Positions 22,640 through 33,399 of a stretch of DNA of 64,000 nt are shown one piece after another. Source of the DNA: Anisodus tanguticus (lineage: Eukaryota > Streptophyta > Magnoliopsida > Solanales > Solanaceae); assembly GCA_034509755.1 (NCBI GenBank), contig CM067544.1, forward strand, positions 11,651,001 to 11,715,000. The letters are read 5' to 3'. Below the pieces are notes generated by a model. It saw only the letters and a program-made list of their open reading frames with translations. It searched no databases and was not told the DNA's origin. Positions within the stretch are counted from its first letter, which is position 1; the number at the start of each line of letters is the position of its first letter. A program made the position numbers and the translations under genes.

Positions 22640-23678
22640 ATAACTATTTAAAATAACCTTGCATATATTTTTCACCAAAAATTAGAAGCAAAACCACACC
22701 AAAATCAGTGGCGAAAGCAGTGGCAAAACAGCCACTTTGCTTGGACTGAAAACTGCCAGAAAATTGGGATTTTTGGGATGAAATTTTGGAAGAAAAACGT
22801 GTATGTCAATTGGAGTTGAAGAAGTGAACAAAAGGGAGGAGAAAAATTACAAAACAGTGGGGAATTTTCGGACAAACAGTGGCAGAAATTTGCGGACTGT
22901 TTTGACGAATGTGAGGTATAAAAATTCTTCTTTCTATGATATAATTGGAATGCATGTTGTTAGAATTAAGGTAATGAATTTGTGTTAAGGAAGAATTGAA
23001 ATTTGAGCATTGCATGTGACCATTTTTGGCTAGTTGCCAATTTGGGACAGATTTTGGTGTTGTTGGATTCGTTGGTTATTGTGGTTATTATTATCACTAA
23101 TTGCATGATGAAATTGAAAGGAAACATTGGCATAACATTTAGGCATATGTATTTGGGCCCTCGCAGGCATTCTTGTTGGTCGATCGTTTTACGTTTCGAT
23201 TATTGTTACATCCCTGTTATGCTATTATTCATGTTTTACATACTCAGTACATCAGTCGTACTGACGTCCCTTTTGTCGGGGGACGCTGCGTTTCATGCCC
23301 GCAGGTTCATGTTGGCAAGGCGATGATTCACGTTAGTAGGTTACTGACTCAGCGGATTTTGGAGCACTCCCCTTGTTTCGGAGTGTCGGACTATCTTGGT
23401 ACGATAATTTTTGTGTATGTATATGGGTATGGCGGGGCCCTGTCCCGACCCTTTGATGTCATGTACTTTCTTAGAGGCTTGTAGACAGGTGTCCTGTGCA
23501 TAGTTGTCATGTATGGTCTTGTCGGCTTTGGTATATATATATATTATGGTTAAGATTTTCTATAATCTTTTTCGGCTTAGTCCGTATTTAATTGTGATTA
23601 GGTGTTCGTTGTATACTTAGTGGTACCCGGCGATGGAGTCTGGATGCCCGTCGCGTCCCTCCGGTTTGGATCGTGACA
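22640..23678 (+). mobile_element. Gypsy LTR remnant (Solanaceae-type)
   Basis: The text from 23150 on, including 'cagtacatcagtcgtactgacgtccc' split across codons, 'ggggacgctgcgtttcatgc', 'ggggccctgtcccgaccc', 'gaggcttgtagacaggtgtc' and the ending 'tcgtgaca' at 23678, is a pattern I know from gypsy LTRs abundant in Solanaceae genomes. It lacks a downstream internal region, and its relation to the LTR end at 20740 is unclear. Start is approximate. Confidence 0.6.
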
Positions 23679-23699
23679 TCAATCCGATAATAGTTGTAC

Positions 23700-24400
23700 T
23701 ACGGAACTTTGCTGTTTTAGTTTATTCACTTATGAATCTTCAAGATTCACTTAAATACCCTTTAATTATGTAAAACTCTCATTGTATCAAAGGTTTAGAT
23801 GTTTGATTTTGAAATATTGGTATAACTAGTAAATAGTAATCAATGTATTTAACTTCAATTATATATACAAGGCTTAAGTTTTGAATTTGAAATACAGTAT
23901 AAAAGGATTATCTAAAGCTTAATTAGTCTCATTATAAAAGCGTTACACTAATACAATAAAAAAATAAAGAAACACTGATATCGAATGATTGCTTTAGTAG
24001 CAAAAAAAAGGGTGGTCCTTGGAACGGCGAATGACAATTATCTAATGCAAGACAACAAACTTTTTATCAATGTATAACTTTTGTTTAGAGAAGAGTACCC
24101 GTTCAAACATAAGCAAGTTGGTATTCACTAATCAAATAGTTTATCCAAATTGATTATTTTCAACAAAAAGAAAGATACAAAAACAGAACATAAAAATATT
24201 GTCTTTATTAACATCTAATATGCATAGCACGCCTTGTTGGAATTTTGAAACTCCATGGTCCCACTTTTATTACTATTATTATTATTGTTATGATATTTTT
24301 TTCGACCATATGCGGTCAGAGTTCCAGTATATAAATATTTAGCAGGAGAAGTCAAAACAATGAAAGTTCCAGCTTTCTTCGGCAATAAACTTTCAAAGCC
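23700..24400 (+). promoter_or_regulatory. Upstream duplicated block of paralog 3
   Basis: Similar to 18416-18857 upstream of paralog 2 in order and text, with extra DNA at about 23950-24200. It ends at the target site of the SINE-like insertion (24401-24590). Beyond that insertion, the promoter resumes at 24591 with 'ttcaaagccttattacaacc'. Confidence 0.6.
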
Positions 24401-24590
24401 TACCACCAACGGATTGTTACCATGTATGAGGTTACACCTTCCTTAATTAAAGACTTCGTGTTTGACTTTTGAATATGAAAAAATTATTGGTAGGGATCGT
24501 TTTCCTCAAAAATTGGCTTTATCCAACGTGAATCCGGATATAATTGGGTCTAATGCGATTACAGAACGCCAAGTGTGGAAAATAAAAAAA
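24401..24590 (+). mobile_element. 190-bp poly(A)-tailed SINE-like insertion
   Basis: It is flanked by a 9-bp duplication, ttcaaagcc, at 24392-24400 and 24591-24599, and ends in aaaataaaaaaa. The paralog 2 promoter has the uninterrupted site 'tttcaaagccttattacaacc' near 18850, which proves the insertion. The body has the style of a tRNA-derived plant SINE tail (gaatccggatataattggg), but A and B boxes are not clear. It lies about 250-430 bp before the start codon of paralog 3. Confidence 0.82.
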
Positions 24591-24599
24591 TTCAAAGCC

Positions 24600-24835
24600 T
24601 TATTACAACCACGTGGAGCACGCAATTTTTGAAAAGTGAGACCACAGCTTTTAAAATACATCAATTAAAAAACTCCCTTATCAAGTAGCCCAACCTAACT
24701 ACTACTACTATATAACATATCCTTTGCTTTCTTCATCTCTCAATATCTCCTCCATTTTAAGCCTATAGTTCAAGAAATTTGGGAGCTGTACTGTTATTAT
24801 TTGTAACTTGTGATTACTACCAATTAATTAAAGCC
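24600..24835 (+). promoter_or_regulatory. Core promoter and 5'UTR of paralog 3
   Basis: A TATA-like ctatataa lies at 24708-24715, in the same context (cccaacctaact...acatat) as copy 2. A short pyrimidine-rich leader follows. The open frame extends upstream of the conserved start to 24779, but those codons are not conserved in the other copies, so the start at 24836 is preferred. Confidence 0.65.
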
Positions 24836-25219
24836 ATGTTTAGAGCAATGAGTACACGAAGAGACTATAGAGGATATGGAGTATTGGTTAAGGATGAGGA
24901 GGAGGAACCTTCTGCTCCAATACTGGGGAAGCCAAAGTTGAGCAGAAACAGAACCGTTCCAGCTGCTGCTAAATTCTTTAGCTCTTCATCCAAGAAGGTG
25001 ACGTCCGAGGACAATTTCCGGGCGAATGCTCAGTTAAAGGAAGCGAAAAAAGCGAGCAAGATTCACCCGATATTCAGTCTATTCGAAACGAAGAGGAAGA
25101 AGAAGGCAACTGCTAGGCCTGAATTCTCGAGGTACATTCAGTATGTTAGAGAGGGAGGTTATGGAGATGTTTTGCAGACGTCTTCCTCCAAATCCAACAA
25201 TATGGCTGCAGTAAATTAG
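24836..25219 (+). CDS. Small basic plant protein, paralog 3
   Basis: A single exon of 127 residues starts at the same MFRAMSTRRDYRGY as the other copies. Compared with copies 1 and 2 it has a small acidic insertion (KDEEEEPSAP) and RKKK in place of part of the lysine run. The end (TARPEFSRYIQYVREGGYGDVLQ) is unchanged. It is close to copy 2 in both protein and promoter, so these two probably arose by the later duplication. Function is unknown. The only unusual regulatory feature is the SINE-like insertion upstream. Confidence 0.82.
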   Translation: MFRAMSTRRDYRGYGVLVKDEEEEPSAPILGKPKLSRNRTVPAAAKFFSSSSKKVTSEDNFRANAQLKEAKKASKIHPIFSLFETKRKKKATARPEFSRYIQYVREGGYGDVLQTSSSKSNNMAAVN

Positions 25220-26445
25220 TAATTTAAGACATGTTATAAGTTAGTTTGGATTATGTGGTACAGAAGATCAATTGATTACATTTTATAAATGATTCATTAT
25301 TATAAAGAATGGAGGATTGCCCAAGTCTATATAAGTAGATCAATTACCCATCCCACTATCGAGGTGGAACTTTCTAACAGTTATGTGTGGTAATTTTAAG
25401 GCATCAAACAATCTAGAGTTGATGAGCATGATATTCAATTGTATTGAAGTATGTATATAGGTAATATGCAAACTTGTTATAGATTGAGGATTTTGTCTTA
25501 TTTGTTCTTTTTCTTCTCCCTTCTCTTTACGGAAGATTCTGGAATAACTTGTAAGCTAGAGGCACATCCAAAAAATTTAGTTTATGAGTTTTCGATAAAT
25601 TATCTATACCGATTCAGATTGTACAAATATTGGAAGTACATGCTTGTTGATACGCATTAAAGGCATCAAACAAAGACAACAAGATTCATTCGTTTTCCAA
25701 ATATCCCCTTATATAACAACAAGATTCATTCGTGTCCCACGTACTGATTAGTATACACCGCTTGGCCCTACGCGTATGGAGGGATTTTTTTGGGGGAACA
25801 AGATTCATTCGTGTACGTACTACATATGTTAAATGTTATTTTTATTGAAAGTCTCACGTTTGAATAAAGTGTTTTAATTAACGCAGTATGAATATTTATC
25901 GCCAAATTGTTCAATTTTATAAGAGGTAAGATGGAATCACATTGCTGTTTGTGTCTCTTTTGTCGCATCCTGTGTATGTTGTTTGACAGAAAACTAGGAG
26001 AGCGTTATGATTTTTACGTTTTTTCTTTTATATTTCTATTTCTAATAATCCAGATTATTGAATACTTCAGAAAGCAGCATTTGATATTTTATCAAACAAT
26101 TCTCATGAAAACCCATCCTCATTTTGCATAAAGAACATCCGCCTGAGGCATACATATATAGAAGAATAACGCCTGCGGTTGCATATCATTGAATATTGGA
26201 AAGAAATCATATGGGCCTTGTAAACCAAAATGTAAAATTAGGAAGGGGTTGGGTGATTCTTTTTTCTCTTGTCAAAACTTTCCTATGAATTAAACAGGTT
26301 AAAGTCATCATTTTCCCTAACTTTATAGTCAAAATTTTCTCCTGCTATACATAAACTATAGTCATTTTCCCATTATCCTCTCTCCTGTTCCAAATAATTT
26401 CTGTTTTATCCTTTGATGTTTAAACTGTCAACCACATGTTTATGT
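25220..26445. other. Intergenic stretch, no gene seen
   Basis: The short motif aacaagattcattcgt occurs three times (about 25677, 25720 and 25797). Otherwise it is AT-rich sequence with no domain, terminal repeat or RNA gene that I can support. Confidence 0.4.
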
Positions 26446-26449
26446 ATGC

Positions 26450-27068
26450 TCCCTCCATTTCATTTACATGGCTATCCGCCTCTAGCTAATCAGGAAATTT
26501 CAATCAATAGGTGATAGCCTTAACGAGCTGGGACGTGGAAGTGAATGATTGACTGTATACATATTCTAAAAAAAATAAAAAATTGTGATTTATAAATTTG
26601 AAAATTTCATATTATATATGCCTATAAAATTATGTTATTAAGTATAAAAAATTTTAAAAAATAAAAATTAAGTGTTTCTAAATAATAGTGTCATGTTTAA
26701 ACAGAAAACATTTTCAAGAATTGGACTGGGCAATTAGAAAGGCGAATGGTGCTCGCAGGATGTGTCTACCATGTTTGGCAGGAGAGGAACCTTCGTGTAT
26801 TTCAGAACAAGAGGAGAACTGTGGAGCAGCTGAGCAGAACCATCGTCCAGGAGGTTCACTGGTGTTTCTTAGAACTTAGATTACTACCCTTAGGCATGTG
26901 TAGTCGTTTGTAACAATAGTGATGAGGGGAGATTTGCTGGGTTTTTTTTCTTTACTTCTATGGATTTTGTTCAACATTGTACATCTTCCCTTGGTAAATA
27001 AAATTGTTAATTACCAAAAAAAACATTGAAAACAAGATAAATATATGTCAAATAAATGAAGGGAGTAT
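26450..27068. mobile_element. Possible Stowaway-like MITE split by a LINE tail
   Basis: The left end reads ctccctccatttcattta, and the right end near 27043-27068 is its approximate inverse (aaataaatgaagggagtatt). That end sequence is typical of Stowaway-type MITEs. The LINE fragment at 26690-27023 lies inside. An exact TA target duplication is not clear on the left. Confidence 0.5.
26690..27023 (+). mobile_element. 5'-truncated LINE 3' end
   Basis: Two overlapping frames read like the last codons of a plant LINE reverse transcriptase: ELDWAIRKANGARRM, then in another frame WQERNLRVFQNKRRTVEQL followed by QEVHWCFLRT. A frameshift separates them. The 3'UTR ends in attgttaattaccaaaaaaa, a common plant LINE tail. 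Nothing of the endonuclease or RT core remains. Confidence 0.72.
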
Positions 27069-27644
27069 TTTATTTCTTTTTTTCAACTTAAGTGCTTTAT
27101 CTATAATTCAAACAATCACATATCTTATTTCATATTAAAATTTAGAGGGAAATTAATCGGTGTTTTTGTAAGTGTAATATTAGGATATCTATTACACTAA
27201 ATTATCAACTTATCCATCTATATACGTAAAATTAAATTAATTATAAAAATTAATTGATAATAATAATGTAAGTAATTCCAAGTGACAAATAAAAAAAGAT
27301 AAGATAAGAAAAAATATTATCGCTCGTATGAGTAAGTTTGTTAATTGGCCAAAGCTTAAAAATCTATCCACAAAATTGCGAATAAAAGAAGTGGATTCAA
27401 ACTCGATGCATGTCATATTAAAAAATATTACTAAAAGTATCAATAGATTTTATAGAAAGTCATAAGTTCACTTGACCCTCTGTTTATACTTTGAATGAAT
27501 TGAAAATAATAATTTGGAATAAGATATTCCATCATTTGAATTATGTGTTGCTTAAGTAGAAGGAAGAAAATGTCTCTATTCTGAAATTAAAGAAATGATT
27601 TAATACTTGAAACAAAGTTGAAATTAGGATCAAACTATCTGCCA
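27069..27644. other. AT-rich intergenic stretch, nothing recognised
   Basis: No coding frame, terminal repeat or RNA gene is supported. Confidence 0.4.
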
Positions 27645-28323
27645 TGATAAATATACCGTGATATCCATGGTATATACACTACCTTGTGTATATCGTGTAT
27701 ATCACGTAAACACAAGAACAACACAAGCGGTGTATACTTGTATATTTAAGTAATATATTATTGTATTTAATTAGCATTATACACTTATCATAATTATAGA
27801 ATTCTTGTACAAATAGATTAGGGTTTTGGGAGTAGAATAGGAATAAGATTTTCCATATTATGGAAATTGTAAATTGTATATATACTCATTCATTAATGAA
27901 AATAATCAAGAGATTATTTCTTTCATGTCCCTTCCAGATATCAAATTGTAGACATCTTTACGAAGGTCTTCTCTCATTTCTATTTGAAGATTTTAGGGAC
28001 AGTCTAAGCGTACGAAGACCGCCCGCTATGACTGCGGGGGTGTGATAAATATACTGTGATATACACGGTATATACACTGCCTTGTGTATACCGTGTATAT
28101 CACGGAAACACAAGAACAACACAAGCCGTGTATACTTGTATATTTAGGTAATATATTGTTGTATTTTATTAGTATTATACACTTACCATAATTATAGAAT
28201 TCTTGTACAAATAGAATAAGATTTTGAGAATAGAATAGGAATAGGATTTTCCATATTATGAAAATTGTAAATTATATATATACTTATTTATTAATAAAAA
28301 TAATTAAGAGATTATTTCTTTCA
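27645..28323 (+). mobile_element. Copia element reduced to LTR-117 bp-LTR
   Basis: Two 281-bp LTRs (27645-27925 and 28043-28323), each TGATAAATAT...TTTCTTTCA, flank only 117 bp. Those 117 bp encode the last RNase H residues in the pattern YQIVDIFTK and the region before the purine tract (actgcgggggtg). They match the equivalent end of the full element at 38331-38480. The primer-binding site and all of gag-pol are gone. Flanking 5-mers (tgcca and tttca) do not match, so no target duplication is seen. Confidence 0.85.
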
Positions 28324-29126
28324 TTTCAATTTCATGCTTTCTCTAAAAAGGGCATACTCATTCAAACATGTCTAGTTTTCGGCTAATCAATCAATAAATT
28401 TATCATAATAATTTCTTTTTAACAAAAAGAAATAGACAAAATGTAAGCATAATTAACCCAGGCCTTAATCCAAGCATTAATCGCCGTATGTTGCATCCAG
28501 ATGCATGTGGTGGCAACCTCAGTGTGCGCGGGGAAACTAGGAATAAATGTTAGCAGTGAGATGAAAAAAATTCTTTTATGTTCAATTAAAAATTTTGGTC
28601 TTAATTTTATTAGGGAACACTTTTTCATTAAATGCGCAAGATTTTACTAAGGCACAAGCCTTAATTTATAATCACACAATTTAATATAAATACCGAATAC
28701 ATGGATGGATGAGAAATAAAAAAAGCACACCCAGCAAGCTAGCTCTATACTTTTTTATGTTCACATATGATCCCACTTCCATTAAATTAGCTGTTTTTGG
28801 CACTAGAAAAGTCAAACAAGGAAAGCTTCCAGTTAGCTGTTAGCTTCGCCAAGAAAACGAAATTTCAACCCTCACATTTCAAAAGTCGTACGCAATATTT
28901 GAAAAATAAGGCCACAGACCATATTTGTGTCAGAATATACATCAACTAATAGTAATTAAATAACTCCCCTTGCTGCCCAACGAAACTATTTAATACTTCC
29001 TTGTCACATTAGCAATTCTCTTCATCTTCAATATCTTAATTTCCTCATTTTTCTTCCACCATTTTACCCCCAGTTCAATAGATCTGGGAGCTGTTTATTT
29101 CTTTTTGTAAGTTAATTAATTTAGCC
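28324..29126 (+). promoter_or_regulatory. Upstream region and promoter of paralog 4
   Basis: From about 28760 the sequence is a diverged version of the other paralog promoters (gaaaagtcaaacaagg, then 'agtaattaaataactcccc' and 'gcccaacgaaactatttaat'). A TATA-like actatttaata lies near 28985. 28324-28759 has no gene. Confidence 0.5.
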
Positions 29127-29492
29127 ATGTTTAGAGCACTCAGTACACGAAGAGACTATAGAGGATATGATGAATTGATTAAAGATGAGGCACCATCAGC
29201 CCCACTAGTAGAGCCAAAATTGATCAGAAACACAAGTGTTCCAGCATCTAAAATGTTTAGTCCATCCAGGAAAGAGACGTCAACGGAGCAGAATTTTCCG
29301 ATGAGTCCTCAGTTAAATAAAGAAGCAAAGAAAGCCAGCAAGATTCATCCAATATTCAGTCTATTCGAAACGAAGAAAAAGAAGAAGGCAACTGCTAGGC
29401 CTGAATTTTCAAGGTACATTCAGTATGTTAGAGAGGGAGGTTTCAGTGATGTGTTGCAGACTTCAGTTCCTCCAACTCCACCACGGCTGTAA
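29127..29492 (+). CDS. Small basic plant protein, paralog 4 (most diverged)
   Basis: A single exon of 121 residues starts MFRALSTRRDYRGYDEL and ends in the conserved SKIHPIFSLFETKKKKK and ARPEFSRYIQYVREGG. The middle is shorter and differs (SVPASKMFSPSRKETS), and the last residues are proline-rich (VPPTPPRL) instead of SSSKS. Conservation at both ends with a free middle suggests two functional segments. As the most diverged copy it probably reflects the oldest duplication. Function is unknown. Confidence 0.82.
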   Translation: MFRALSTRRDYRGYDELIKDEAPSAPLVEPKLIRNTSVPASKMFSPSRKETSTEQNFPMSPQLNKEAKKASKIHPIFSLFETKKKKKATARPEFSRYIQYVREGGFSDVLQTSVPPTPPRL

Positions 29493-30160
29493 ATTGATTA
29501 AAGAAATTCGATAATTATGGTGGGGCAGCTTGATTTTGATTTTCTGGTATGGAAGATCATCTTTAACATTTGATAAAAAAAATACTATTCATATCATCAT
29601 GTTATTTTACAATTCCTTAATATTTGGAGGTGATATGACCATGATGATATTTATTCATGTCAAGCTGTCCATGTATTAATAATCATGCAAATTAAATTGT
29701 TGTTATGGATTAGGATCCTTGTCTTGTTTCTGATCTGTTTTATCTTCTCCTAATTCTCTTTTCGGGAGATACGGGTAAACTGTGTGTATGCAAAGGCTAG
29801 AGAGCTGATTTTGCAAAATGTCAGTGCACGATTTTTAATTTGGACTTTGGGTTCAACTTGTTGATAGTCTTGGAAATTAATGATGATAATTAGGGTGATA
29901 AAATTAGCTCAAACTCAAATGATCCGTTCAACCCGCTCAAGGTTTCATGAGTTTGGTTAAACGTGATTTTGACGATGGATTGATTTGGACTAGCTCAAGT
30001 TGACCCATCATAAATCAGCGGCCCAAATGAATCCATGATGATGCACAAACTTAACCCACGAAAATGCTCAATCTTAACGATTAGAGCTCCACTCTAGATT
30101 AAAATTTTTATTTATAAATAATTATTTTAAATCATTTATTATTTCGGAACAATAAAAATA
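29493..30160. other. 3' flank of paralog 4, no gene seen
   Basis: AT-rich sequence; nothing beyond likely 3'UTR is supported. Confidence 0.4.
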
Positions 30161-31040
30161 CACTAATGCACCCCAACCGCCCACCACACTATCCATCCAC
30201 CCTACCCCTCCCCTACACCAACCCCCACCCAAACACTGAACTACCCTCACATCTCTGCCCCCTACCTTGCCTACTCCACCCCATCCCTACCTCCCTACCA
30301 CCCCTACCAACCTCTACCCCACCTCCCGCCTTACCCTCACCCCCCACTTGCCCTACTCCATTCTCAAATTTCTATTTCAATTTTTTTTTACTTTTATAAA
30401 CAATTTATAAAAAAATATGAAATTGTTTCTTACATCCCCCCCCCTACCGCCCTAACCCCCACCCCATCATCAAATTTCTATTTCATATTTTTTATTACTT
30501 TTATAAAAAAAATTATTAAAAATATGAAATTTTTTTCTTACCCCTCTCCACCCCCCACTCATGCCCTACCCCATCTTCAAATTTTCATTTCATTTTCTTT
30601 TTACTTTTATAATAAAAAATATGAATTTTTTTCTTACCTCCCACCCCTTCCACCCCATGCCCTACCCCATCCTCATATTTTTATTTTATATTATTTTTTA
30701 CTTTTATAAAAAAATTATTAAAAATATAAAAAAAAATTCTTACCCCCGTCCTCCCACACCACCCCGAAGTTTTTTTTTTTATATATTTATTTAACTTATA
30801 TATAAAATTTTATTTAAAAGTGAGAAATTTTTCGTACCCCATCACCCAACCCCCCTCCCCCCACTACCCCCGCACTCCCACCCCACCCCCAAATTTTCTA
30901 TTTTATATATTTATTTTACTTTTATAAACACTTTATAAAAAAATGAGAAAAATTTGCTTACCCCTCACCCCACCCGAAGTTTTTACTTTATATATTTATT
31001 TTACTTATACTAAATTTGTATAAAAAATGAGAAACTTTCG
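30160..31040. repeat. Alternating C-rich / AT-rich tandem repeat
   Basis: About seven degenerate units of 90-130 bp alternate a C-rich tract (accccaccccc style) with an AT-rich tract that reads close to ttctatttcatatttt...acttttataaa...atgaaatttttctta. AT-rich parts recur near 30360, 30472, 30576, 30676, 30780, 30893 and 30976. Proline-rich frames across it are composition artefacts. The strong strand asymmetry (C on +, G on -) is notable. Confidence 0.8.
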
Positions 31041-33260
31041 ATGTGAGACTTTGTTCGCACGCTCCAACAGTGTGATGAATATGATTACGTACATATATGA
31101 ATATGTGACATAGTAATGTTCTTATTTCCTTCATAATTTATTAATTAATAAGAATATTTTAATCTTCTTATCTTTGATCCACCGCCCTCTTTCGTTCTAC
31201 TCCTCTACAAAGCATATAAAGTATAAACAAGATAAAGAATTTAAAGTCAATTTGGAGCAGCGGTATCATGTGGTGATGAGCATTAATTCATATTGAATAA
31301 GAAGTATACATATATATTGAATACACAACATTTAACCTCTTTAGTTTTTGTTTTCAACCCAGTGTCTCTGGTATTTACTATTGACCTCGACTAATTTGAA
31401 TACATGCCGAGAGGGCCCACTTCAAGTAAAGGACTTTTTATAAAAAAAATAACTTTGTTCTAAAGCTTTAAGACGCTAACGCGAGCGTATGATTAAAAAT
31501 AAAAAGATACTTAATGATTAATAACTTTTGGTGGCACACCATACTTCTTTAGGAGAAAATGGAAGAACAACCAAGATCTGTATACAATACCTAGCTGTCA
31601 GGCTATTTATTTGTGTTTCTAGAATCTAGACCACGAGTAAGTGGCATGGGCGGGAAGAATATATATATATACAATATTACATATAATATATAAGTACATA
31701 CATATCAATGTACTCACACAAACACACTGCACTATATGTGAAATATACCTAGAGAAATTTATTTTAGCGTTCTCCAGAAAAATAATTTATTCTCTGAATC
31801 AGGCAACTGTGGAAGACGTTAAAGCGAAATGGTATTGATTATTAGTAAAAGTTAATTCATGACTCCAAATCCCAATGATGTATAGCATAGTCTCACCATT
31901 ATATATTCATGGTCTAATATTTCAAATTTCTTTTACTATCAACTATATGAAGTTACTAACAAAACACTGAAAACTTTTAAGGACAAACTCAAGTGCCATC
32001 ATTGGTAATTATGCTTTTAGAGAGAAAGACGTCGGTTTGCCTGGGGTATTAAAATATCAACTCTTAACTTTTCTTAAACACTAACATATTCTTATTTCAT
32101 TAAGCATAAATCAGTATAAAATATTCGTTGGTGGAATAAAAAAGGAGAAACAAAGGAAGACTGGAAGAGGTCTCTGCGAGAGTAATCCATTTATCAATAG
32201 TTAATTGTGTCATTAGTTCGAATCTAATTATTTTCATGTTTCTCTGTTTAATTAGTGAATTAGAAGAAGAAAAAGCCGTTTATTTTTCTCCACTTTGAAC
32301 TCCGATTTCCTTTCCCACTTCTAAACAGATCATAAAAGAAAGTCAACTTAGAGCAGCGTAGGGAAAATGAGCATTCTAGAAATATGGAACTTGTTTATTA
32401 GAGTACTGCCGTTATTATACTCCATAATATTTATTCATTTTTTTTTGTATAGTAAGTCATGTCATCCCAATATATGAATGATTATGATACTATTGAAGAA
32501 AAAATCATAAAATAATTTAATAACCAAAATGTCAAAACTGAATGCTGTAATGTCACAGATATCCACTAAAATTGAACTTTTAATAGTCCATCCGTTCACT
32601 CTCTGTTCGACTCTTCCTTCTCACTATGTAAAAAATGAGCCGCCAATTATAACTGCCGGTCCACTCCTTACAGGTGGCATTACCTCTGTTTTTTCAGCTA
32701 ACGGTCCTACGTGGGCAAAGTTGTTTTTTGAGATTTCTAGCCCTTCTGTTGACTACGGAAAAGAAAAAGTCCTTATGGTAATACACTTGGCAGAAATTCG
32801 TTCAATAACCTTTCCAACACGTCAATTAAGAAACAAAATTCATTTTGGTCTTCCCATGATTTTTTCTCTTTTTAGCAATAAAGGGTACTCACAATGAAAA
32901 GTGCTTCAATCTTTGTTAAAGTCAACGAAAGTTTAAGATTTTGTAACTCAACGAATATGGCCAAGTTAGCCAAACCACAAAACTTATAATCTTAGATCAA
33001 TCTAGAATAGTCCTTCAATCAAGAACGAGTCCATATTCCAAAACTGTTTTTTCCTTCTAAATTTTAAGTTAATACCATGCATAATTATCTTTTTTAAAAT
33101 TTAAATTGCAATCTCAAAATTTTATAATTTTCAGAAGCAGAAAAGACATGTAAAGTCTTGAGTTATTTGTTTAATAATTTAAAAAACATATCTCTTTTGT
33201 GCGATCATAAGTCAAGAAGACAAATTAACTTGACCAATATATATTTTGTCACGCGTGTTA
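31041..33260. other. Intergenic stretch before the tail-anchored gene
   Basis: No gene is supported. A 122-residue frame at 32529 has no recognisable domain and lies in ordinary AT-rich DNA. A (TA)n-rich patch lies near 31665-31700. Confidence 0.4.
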
Positions 33261-33399
33261 ACTATGTTAAAAAAGAAAGGACCTGACCTCTAGATGGTCC
33301 GACAAACGGAGGGGAGGTGGTGGCAGGAGAAGCACCAGAAAGATAGAGAGAAATAAGGAACATAAACATACAACACACGCACGGGAAGGAAAAGAGAGA

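Noticed and set aside
20640..23678. One gypsy element with LTRs at 20640-20740 and 22640-23678
   Set aside because: The two LTR ends do not align beyond the last bases, so I keep them as separate remnants.
24779..24835. Upstream start for paralog 3
   Set aside because: The extra 19 residues come from the leader, which is not coding in the other three copies; the conserved start is at 24836.
30166..30794. Proline-rich ORFs
   Set aside because: Products of the C-rich repeat; no start context and no similarity to a real protein.
32529..32897. 122-residue ORF on the plus strand
   Set aside because: No recognisable domain, ordinary AT-rich DNA, no leader or splice support; treated as chance.
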